NCBI GenBank assembly: GCA_003511825.1
Contig: DOIU01000152.1
Location: forward strand, 1 to 7,271
Source: Gammaproteobacteria bacterium
GTDB lineage: Bacteria; Pseudomonadota; Gammaproteobacteria; Granulosicoccales; Granulosicoccaceae
Reading direction: 5' to 3'
Length of the DNA stretch: 7,271 bases
The position numbers and the translations under genes are program-made. Positions 5,198 to 7,271 of this stretch are shown here, in pieces. Within the stretch, counting starts at the first letter, position 1. The number at the start of each line of letters is the position of its first letter. Below the pieces are notes generated by a model. The model worked only from the letters and a program-made list of their open reading frames with translations, was not told where the DNA came from and ran no database searches.

Positions 5198-6121
5198 TCA
5201 CAGCCGGATCTTCGGGTCGATCCAGGCGTAGAGGATATCGACGATCAGATTAAACAAAATGGTCAAAGCACCCACCAGAATGGTGACACCCAGCATGACC
5301 GCGTAGTCCCGGTTCAGGGCTGAATCGACAAAGGCCTTGCCGATCCCGCCGGTCGAGAAAATTACATCGACGACGACGGAGCCGGTGATCATGACCACAA
5401 AGGTCGGACCCAGATACGAGATCACCGGCAACAGCGCGGGCTTCAGCGCGTGTCGCAGGATTACCTGACGTTCGGGCAACCCTTTGGCGCGTGCCGTGCG
5501 GATATGATTGGCATTCAGCACCTCCAGCATTGAGGAGCGTGTGATTCGTGCAATCGAGGCCAGGAACGATGTCGACAAGGCGATCACTGGCATGATGAGA
5601 TACTGCCATTGTCCGCCCTCCCAACCACCACCGGGCAACCAGCCCAGCCACAGGGTGAAGACCAGGATCAAGATGGGCGCCATCACGAAATTGGGCAACA
5701 CCTGCGCCCCAATCGAGATGCCGACGGCCAAATAGTCCAGCCAGGAATTGTGTTTGACGGCCGCGATCACGCCCAATGCAATGCCTGCCAAGGCGGCTAC
5801 CATGAAAGCAAGCAGTCCGTAGGTCAGTGTCACCGGGAAGCCCTGGGCGATGATCTCGTTCACCGTCCGGTCTTTGTACACAAAGGAAGGCCCGAAGTCG
5901 AAGTGAGCCACAATGCCCCAGACATAGCTGGCCATTTGCTGCCACAGCGGCTGATCCAGTCCGTATTTGGCGTTGAGATTGTCCAACACGGCTGGCGGCA
6001 GCTCATGTTCCTGTGTGAAAGGCCCGCCCGGTGCCGCATGCATCAACAGAAACGAGAGAATGATCAACAGCAAAAGCGTCGGCACTGCGATCGCCAGACG
6101 CCTCAGAACGTATGAGAGCAT
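5198..6121 (-). CDS. oppB: Peptide ABC transporter permease OppB
   Basis: This 307-residue integral membrane protein is the partner of OppC in the peptide channel. The N-terminus MLSYVLRRLAIAVPTL followed by a long hydrophobic helix and HAAPGGPF (28-35) is typical of OppB/DppB. Further signs are KYGLDQPLWQQ (52-62), GPSFVYKDRTVNEII (77-91), five more hydrophobic segments, and the coupling (EAA) loop HIRTARAKGLPERQVILRHAL at about 206-226. The protein ends YAWIDPKIRL, the usual family ending. The start is ATG 6121-6119, with AAGGG 10 bases upstream. It follows oppA after an 83-base gap and precedes oppC by 10 bases, so oppB and oppC are clearly one transcription unit. The length of about 307 favours Opp/Dpp over the longer YejB type. 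Confidence 0.95.
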   Translation of the reverse strand: MLSYVLRRLAIAVPTLLLLIILSFLLMHAAPGGPFTQEHELPPAVLDNLNAKYGLDQPLWQQMASYVWGIVAHFDFGPSFVYKDRTVNEIIAQGFPVTLTYGLLAFMVAALAGIALGVIAAVKHNSWLDYLAVGISIGAQVLPNFVMAPILILVFTLWLGWLPGGGWEGGQWQYLIMPVIALSTSFLASIARITRSSMLEVLNANHIRTARAKGLPERQVILRHALKPALLPVISYLGPTFVVMITGSVVVDVIFSTGGIGKAFVDSALNRDYAVMLGVTILVGALTILFNLIVDILYAWIDPKIRL

Positions 6122-6136
6122 TCAGTGCTTACCCTT

Positions 6137-6168
6137 CAAGCTAACTCCGGCTCGAGCGAGGGTGCTTG
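6137..6168 (-). promoter_or_regulatory. Weak hairpin in the oppA-oppB gap
   Basis: In the 83-base gap between oppA and oppB, CAAGC and GCTTG can pair at the ends of a 32-base segment, with a three-base mismatched zone and an inner CTC/GAG pairing. Such gaps often hold stem-loops that raise binding-protein mRNA over permease mRNA. The stem here is imperfect and has no U run, so the assignment is tentative. Confidence 0.25.
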
Positions 6169-6204
6169 TCGCACAGTGACTCGGTGGCATTCTATGGGCA
6201 TGGA

Positions 6205-7271
6205 TTACTCAGCAATGCGGTACATATTTTTCAGATACCAGTTCTGCATCAGGTTACCCAGCGAGGTGCCCTTGATGTCCGGCTTAATCATCTCAACCTT
6301 AGTATAGTGATAGATTGGCGCAAACGGCATTTCAGCCGCCAGGATCTGTTCAGCCTCTGCGTAGTTCGCGTTTGGGTCTGCGGCGGTTTTTGACGCTTCC
6401 ATCACGGCGTCATAGGCCGCCAAATCGAACTTCCCGGTGTTGTGGCCTGAGTAAGACGTAAACATGTCGAGATAGGTCGAGGCCTCGTTATAGTCGCCGC
6501 ACCAGGCATAACGCGCGATATCAAAATCCTGATTATGCATCCGTTCGGTGTGCACCTTCCATTCGTAGTTGGCGAGCGTCACCTTCACTCCGATCGCTTT
6601 CCAGAACTGCTGCACAGCGATGGCGATTTTTTTATGGCCTTCCGATGTGTTGTACTGCAAGGTCAGTTCAAGCGGCTTGCCGTGGCTGAAGCCTGCCTCA
6701 GCCATCAGTGCTTTCGCTTTGCTCACACGCTCTTTTTGCGTCCAACGCGCATAGTCGATATCGGGCATTTCAAAGCCAGCCGTGGCGTAGTGGGTCCAGT
6801 TGTAAGCCGGTGATTGACCACCCTGGAGGATCTTGTCAACGATGATGTCGCGGTCAATAGCGTAAGATAACGCCTTGCGGACTTTCAGGTCTTTCAGCGC
6901 TTTGGGGCCTTTTTCTTCGTCCAGGTTGTACAGGTAGACATACGAGCAGGATTGCGGCACGGACACGGCCTCATCCGGATAGTCAGCACGCAACTTGGGA
7001 TACTGACCGCTTGGAATTTCCGTGCGATCCAGCTCGCCGGCGAGGTATCGCGTCAAAGCCACATTGGTGTCATTGATAGTCAGTGCAGTCACCTTCTGCA
7101 GGATGGTTTTATCCGCATCCCAATAGGTGCTGCTGGGTGCCATGACCACTTTTTCGCCCAGGATGTGTTCTTTCAGAATATAGGCGCCGTTGCCGACCAA
7201 ATGCTCGGGGTTGGTCCACTTATCGCCGAACTCGGCGATCACATCTTCACGCACCGGAAAAACCGACGCAT
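6205..7271 (-). CDS. oppA: Peptide-binding protein OppA, N-terminal part outside window
   Basis: The visible 354 residues are the C-terminal two thirds of a family 5 extracellular solute-binding protein, the periplasmic receptor that delivers peptides to OppB/OppC. Family sequence is seen in FPVREDVIAEFGDKW at the truncated end, NPEHLVGNGAYILKE, YWDADKTILQKV, a YLAGELDRTEIPSGQ segment, KDLKVRKALSYAIDRDIIVDKIL, and MPFAPIYHYTKVEMIKP near the end. The frame is open to the window edge, and an internal GTG at 7254 is not the true start. OppA proteins are usually about 530-540 residues, so roughly 180 residues including the signal peptide lie outside. The stop is TAA 6207-6205. The resemblance is to E. 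coli OppA/MppA-type proteins, so oligopeptides are the likely ligand, but the specificity cannot be read from this part. Confidence 0.93.
   Translation of the reverse strand, partial: ASVFPVREDVIAEFGDKWTNPEHLVGNGAYILKEHILGEKVVMAPSSTYWDADKTILQKVTALTINDTNVALTRYLAGELDRTEIPSGQYPKLRADYPDEAVSVPQSCSYVYLYNLDEEKGPKALKDLKVRKALSYAIDRDIIVDKILQGGQSPAYNWTHYATAGFEMPDIDYARWTQKERVSKAKALMAEAGFSHGKPLELTLQYNTSEGHKKIAIAVQQFWKAIGVKVTLANYEWKVHTERMHNQDFDIARYAWCGDYNEASTYLDMFTSYSGHNTGKFDLAAYDAVMEASKTAADPNANYAEAEQILAAEMPFAPIYHYTKVEMIKPDIKGTSLGNLMQNWYLKNMYRIAE

Noticed and set aside
5250..5945. A 231-codon minus-strand frame inside oppB.
   Set aside because: It is an alternative frame of oppB; its translation lacks any domain, while the oppB frame is a typical permease.

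Overview
The window looks like chromosomal DNA from a moderately GC-rich Gram-negative bacterium, most likely an alphaproteobacterium of Rhodobacterales/Roseobacter type. That is inferred from the fused OppD-OppF ATPase and the general look of the proteins; no rRNA or other phylogenetic marker is present. Every gene I can support lies on the minus strand, so transcription runs from high to low coordinates.

Layout in transcription order: (1) oppA, 3' part only (7271-6205), a periplasmic peptide-binding protein; (2) oppB (6121-5198) and oppC (5187-4252), the two inner-membrane permeases; (3) a parD-parE type II toxin-antitoxin pair (4119-3841 and 3848-3552) with its own promoter; (4) a fused oppD-oppF ATPase gene (3437-1626); (5) a 280-bp intergenic stretch (1346-1625); (6) the 5' part of a gene for a secreted DUF3179 protein (1345-1, running off the window). 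OppA captures peptides in the periplasm, OppB and OppC form the channel, and the fused ATPase powers import.

The most notable structure is the scar around parDE. The oppC-oppD junction is present twice, once on each side of the toxin-antitoxin pair. The intact oppC is followed by a degenerate trace of an oppD start (4250-4227) that has lost its ATG. The intact oppDF is preceded by a degenerate piece of oppC 3' end (3561-3439) that aligns with OppC residues 241-260 and 292-311 and has an in-frame 93-bp deletion. The arrangement is oppC / oppD' / parDE / 'oppC / oppDF. This is what a single-crossover integration of a circle carrying parDE plus an internal oppC-oppD fragment would leave, or an equivalent tandem duplication, followed by decay. 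The toxin reading frame ends inside the 'oppC scar, and the ribosome binding site of oppDF also lies in it. The toxin-antitoxin pair has therefore become part of the transporter operon, and its promoter may help express the ATPase.

I see no CRISPR array, tRNA, rRNA, transposase, integrase or new defence system. The insertion scar is the strongest candidate for something undescribed; the gene families themselves are known.
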